A DNA stretch of 7,659 bases from Sulfolobaceae archaeon (GTDB lineage Archaea > Thermoproteota > Thermoprotei_A > Sulfolobales > Sulfolobaceae), in the NCBI GenBank assembly GCA_028277025.1, contig JAPYVG010000074.1, forward strand, positions 1 to 7,659. The letters run 5' to 3'. Of the stretch, positions 5,701-7,659 are shown piece by piece (the first letter of the stretch is position 1; each line of letters begins with the position of its first letter). Below the pieces are notes generated by a model, which was not told the DNA's origin, did not search any database, and saw only the letters and a list, made by a program, of their open reading frames with translations. Both the position numbers and the translations under genes were made by a program.

Positions 5701-7659
5701 TAGTTACCTTTAACCTAATATTCTTCCTTTGTTGCTTGCTTAATTTATTTCCTGCTAACATATAGATAATTCTATAAATGTATCTTTTGTCATGGATTCT
5801 AAAACTTTGAACGGGAACATTTTTAGATATTATTATTCCTATTACAATTCTAGGCATCTTCTCGCTTCTACCGGCTCTTCCTAAACGCTGGACAATCTCA
5901 ACCTCATCATCTGTTCCCGCATTAAGTATAAATGAGACTCCTTCATAATCGACGCCCAACTCTAGAGAGGACGTAGAACCTATAGAAACATATGCTCCGG
6001 AGGTAATTTTAGAAAATACGTCAAATTTATTCTTCTTATCCATAAATACTATATCACTGAGATTCTCAATGCTTTTTCCTAGTAAATTTTGAGAGCAGTA
6101 AGTACTGTAGTTTGGTGAATAAATGTAAAACGGATCATTGAGGACTTTGTCTGGATTATCAGTCAGTCGACCTTTACAAGGTTCTCCAATGCTTATATTT
6201 TGTTTGAATCCGCTTCTAAATCTAATTAACTCATGAATATTGTTGATAAATACTATATTTTGATAAAGAAGGTTATTCATATTAGGCTGAGAAAGTTGAT
6301 TGGAATTTAATCTGTTTAAATGAATTAAAGAATATGATGAGGCTAAAATTCCCCATAATTGTGCATAAGATTGCCACGAGATATCCGGTCTTATCTCGAA
6401 AAATCCCAAAATATATAATTTTTCGCCTATTATTTTGTTACTTACTTTTTTTAAAGAATTTATACTACTTACAATACCCACATTATTTTTGCTCGTATTG
6501 AATAAAGACTTTGAAAAACCAACTCTATTAGGAATTGTGGCCGAAACACCAATAAAACGAACATTAGGGTTAAGTGTCCTTATACCGTCTAATATCGATG
6601 ATACAATTCCTCCAAAATTTCCAGTGTATACATGCATTTCATCTAAAATTATAGAATTTATTTTCCTAAAATCATCTGCATTTATATCTTGGATATTTTT
6701 ATTAAACGTAAGTAATCTGTTTGCAATTGTATTTATATTGGATACTATAATTAATGGGGAAAGTCCAGAAGTTTTATATTGCGTTGAATCCATTATAGCG
6801 AAATCCCTTGTAGCATATATGCATGAAGAATCCGAGCAGGTTACCTTTTTTCCATCATATTTTAAAGGATGTTTGTTAGGACATGTTAGGTTTCCACCTC
6901 TTAGTAAACCTTTAGTAAGGTTAGGCTGCGAATCGCCATCTCTAATTAGAATAGGAACTTTTTTATTGAGTATGTTCTCTACAGCTACAGATAATGTTAT
7001 TAATCTATTCATATTATCCAAAGCTAACGCCTTTCTAGGATATAGTACTAAAACCATACGGTTAGGATTGAAGTCGAACTTTAGTAGAATAAATAATAGT
7101 AAGAAGATAAATATCTCAGTTTTACCAAAACCAGTAGGCGCCTCTATTACTACGTGCTTGCCATCTTGGTATAGCTTAATGGCAGTCTTAATCATATCTA
7201 TTTGAACCAAATCTAAACCTGTATAACCTTTCAGTTTGAGATATTCATTGACTATGTCGATAAAATGTTTTGCCTTGTTGGGTCCCAGTTCTTTCGTTAA
7301 TAACTGGACCAGTTGATCAATTTCAGGTACGTTAGATCCTTGAGATATACTATAACTCCTATCAGACTTAGTAGGAATCGTAGTTTTTACTAACACTAAT
7401 CTTGGTTTCACCACATAATCGGATGTGGAGCTAGCTGTCTTAAGCTCGGAACTTCTTATAAACATGTCCATGTACACAGACCTATATAGTAAATTTCCAT
7501 TACTATCCTTAAATTCTAGTAGAAAACCTTTGTTTATTAAGTCTTGAAAAACATAATTCGGATTATGAGTAGGAAGTACATTGCTAATTATTTGAAATAC
7601 CTTTTGTTTAGACAATCCATACGAAGTATTAATATTAGTTGATGAGAGATCTATAATTT
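2753..7659 (-). CDS. Giant DISARM-like fusion: DExH helicase (DrmA-like), DUF1998 (DrmB-like), PLD (DrmC-like); 5' end outside window
   Basis: Residues are numbered from an in-frame TTG at 7615, giving 1620 aa. The frame stays open to the window edge with no start between, and the upstream codons (IIDLSSTNINTSYG) lead smoothly into a winged-helix-like segment, so the true start is probably further right. Superfamily 2 helicase motifs are complete: Walker A APTGFGKTE (159-167, K165), LYPRKALALD (191-200), DEMH (325-328), SAT (358-360), GSTSSLELGVD (546-556) and QRLGRAGR (576-583). A Cys/His insertion (C245, H249, C260, C265) may bind zinc. Residues about 715-860 look coiled-coil. A DUF1998-like region follows, with C1097/C1103/C1117, HTLAH (1281-1285) and a cluster C1439-x3-C1443-x2-C1446-x5-C1452. 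The C-terminus (about 1475-1620) is PLD-like: H1580-x-K1582 with E1587 in place of the usual Asp, then GSWN (1603-1606). Separate DrmA, DrmB and DrmC carry these domains in DISARM defence. The helicase call is very secure, DUF1998 good and PLD moderate; the defence role is inferred. It could instead be an unrelated DUF1998 helicase of the MrfA/YprA kind with an extra nuclease tail. Confidence 0.88.
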   Translation of the reverse strand, partial: IIDLSSTNINTSYGLSKQKVFQIISNVLPTHNPNYVFQDLINKGFLLEFKDSNGNLLYRSVYMDMFIRSSELKTASSTSDYVVKPRLVLVKTTIPTKSDRSYSISQGSNVPEIDQLVQLLTKELGPNKAKHFIDIVNEYLKLKGYTGLDLVQIDMIKTAIKLYQDGKHVVIEAPTGFGKTEIFIFLLLFILLKFDFNPNRMVLVLYPRKALALDNMNRLITLSVAVENILNKKVPILIRDGDSQPNLTKGLLRGGNLTCPNKHPLKYDGKKVTCSDSSCIYATRDFAIMDSTQYKTSGLSPLIIVSNINTIANRLLTFNKNIQDINADDFRKINSIILDEMHVYTGNFGGIVSSILDGIRTLNPNVRFIGVSATIPNRVGFSKSLFNTSKNNVGIVSSINSLKKVSNKIIGEKLYILGFFEIRPDISWQSYAQLWGILASSYSLIHLNRLNSNQLSQPNMNNLLYQNIVFINNIHELIRFRSGFKQNISIGEPCKGRLTDNPDKVLNDPFYIYSPNYSTYCSQNLLGKSIENLSDIVFMDKKNKFDVFSKITSGAYVSIGSTSSLELGVDYEGVSFILNAGTDDEVEIVQRLGRAGRSEKMPRIVIGIIISKNVPVQSFRIHDKRYIYRIIYMLAGNKLSKQQRKNIRLKVTKTTKPIVEFNSLLKGAISYYNSQVGNFNICNYMKHVINHLNSKTISHKFSALVYSQVFSELNELYSNLCTSGAKVNSCDSIIKEYEKEKRYENKIKEFPIKFRRWYEQFLELSKVYSDISTSQSRIKEINEKSKKVLDYFRTGVINELDNLENLSQIGINIQREIREIQSNLIEIQKDIDNIFNTNPSKKIKDLKVKTSRLMQELNSEFDVQLIVEKYIKTVNNVNKSANLRNICSKILSTQRSFRGNNTNIRDFIFDYSSVSNIGLNIVDNYLNVIRLEIDEFINNSWQAVYTSNNYMSIEQLFSRFPPFIPLDYSHYVSGGNQIPVPKYAVLLLGLDLSKNDWNATKKIGQFIGIPIGSGHKVIDVTLLKDNVKMYNLLQMEDILKSPIVILGKKREFYIKLGVDKSYLQDYLQMNTSKLFNKSTQLGIKYNPLILNYTKTCNLGLSITNDVFDMTCPFSRSCTIFSEIIARSRKQCPRWNGYSMKLAKRPLLLFKFKTLSPTRSNIAITSPLFKISENPSFPLYKTLYGVTIFMDDTPQIIYLNPKIREKLHDTNAIEITFNRILVRKILENILFNSQKNNKLLQILLTKYYLLKSGRKNVYRAIGRLTNKSNSYSNFEKDVLGKDREKFIDFAYAVLLHTLAHLIYEFISLELDIDEDLIDYYYDFNISDPSYSSDSIYIYEKTSFGVLKFSSILKSNFGNFQNFIDSFMNFVTKSLNQHTIEIKQYRSKLKILKQSLGSNQYLKEDVNILNGMLKRHIRPDLYIFKLSIPHRLKPKQRSKVSEYLDYADIALGRFCVDGCSSCVMIDECHYPLYQNLITSRRLAKLFLKEITNNGKIKNSITVYGTSVLGFDLLSYYLKDRDARKAIIKSAYIDDSCLKVIEDALSTNPLLSVELIIDQGNNSQKLNNNTISTLISKLKDSSRFKGRFKLDLQKDIHYKEYIIEFDDRLYTNGNKITISGSWNCQKSDKAQNFTISI

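Noticed and set aside
6435..7205. A 256-codon open frame on the + strand
   Set aside because: It lies antisense to the helicase core, including its Walker A and DExH codons, and its translation shows no recognisable domain; it is a shadow of the real gene.

Overview
The window looks archaeal and most likely comes from the Sulfolobales. It is AT-rich, arginine and isoleucine codons are mostly AGA/AGG and ATA, and the methylase gene has a TTTATAAA-type TATA box a short distance upstream of its start. The taxonomic call is an inference from style; no marker gene is present.

The layout from left to right is as follows. Bases 1-189 are the 3' end of a small nucleotidyltransferase of the MNT (minimal nucleotidyltransferase) type, often the antitoxin half of HEPN/MNT modules. 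Bases 190-1155 hold no convincing gene. This stretch contains frame-broken codons that may be a decayed partner of the MNT gene, two or three predicted hairpins between 441 and 603, a perfect 9+9 bp inverted repeat at 1083-1109, and a TATA box at 1123-1130. A DUF1156/COG1743-type adenine-specific DNA methylase with a Zn-ribbon follows on the + strand (1162-2769). The rest of the window (2753-7659) is one giant minus-strand gene that meets the methylase tail to tail with a 17-bp overlap. It remains open at the right edge, so its start probably lies outside the window.

The giant protein is the main point of interest. From N to C terminus it has a winged-helix-like start, a complete DExH superfamily 2 helicase core, a long coiled-coil linker, a DUF1998-like region ending in a four-cysteine cluster, and a C-terminal phospholipase-D-like domain with one slightly altered HKD signature. 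Helicase, DUF1998 protein and PLD protein are the separate core proteins DrmA, DrmB and DrmC of DISARM anti-phage systems, which also carry a DNA methylase. My inference is that this is a compact two-gene DISARM-like defence locus. All three core functions are fused in one polypeptide, and the self-marking methylase is expressed from its own convergent promoter. The domain motifs are visible in the sequence; the defence role and the DISARM relationship are inferred.
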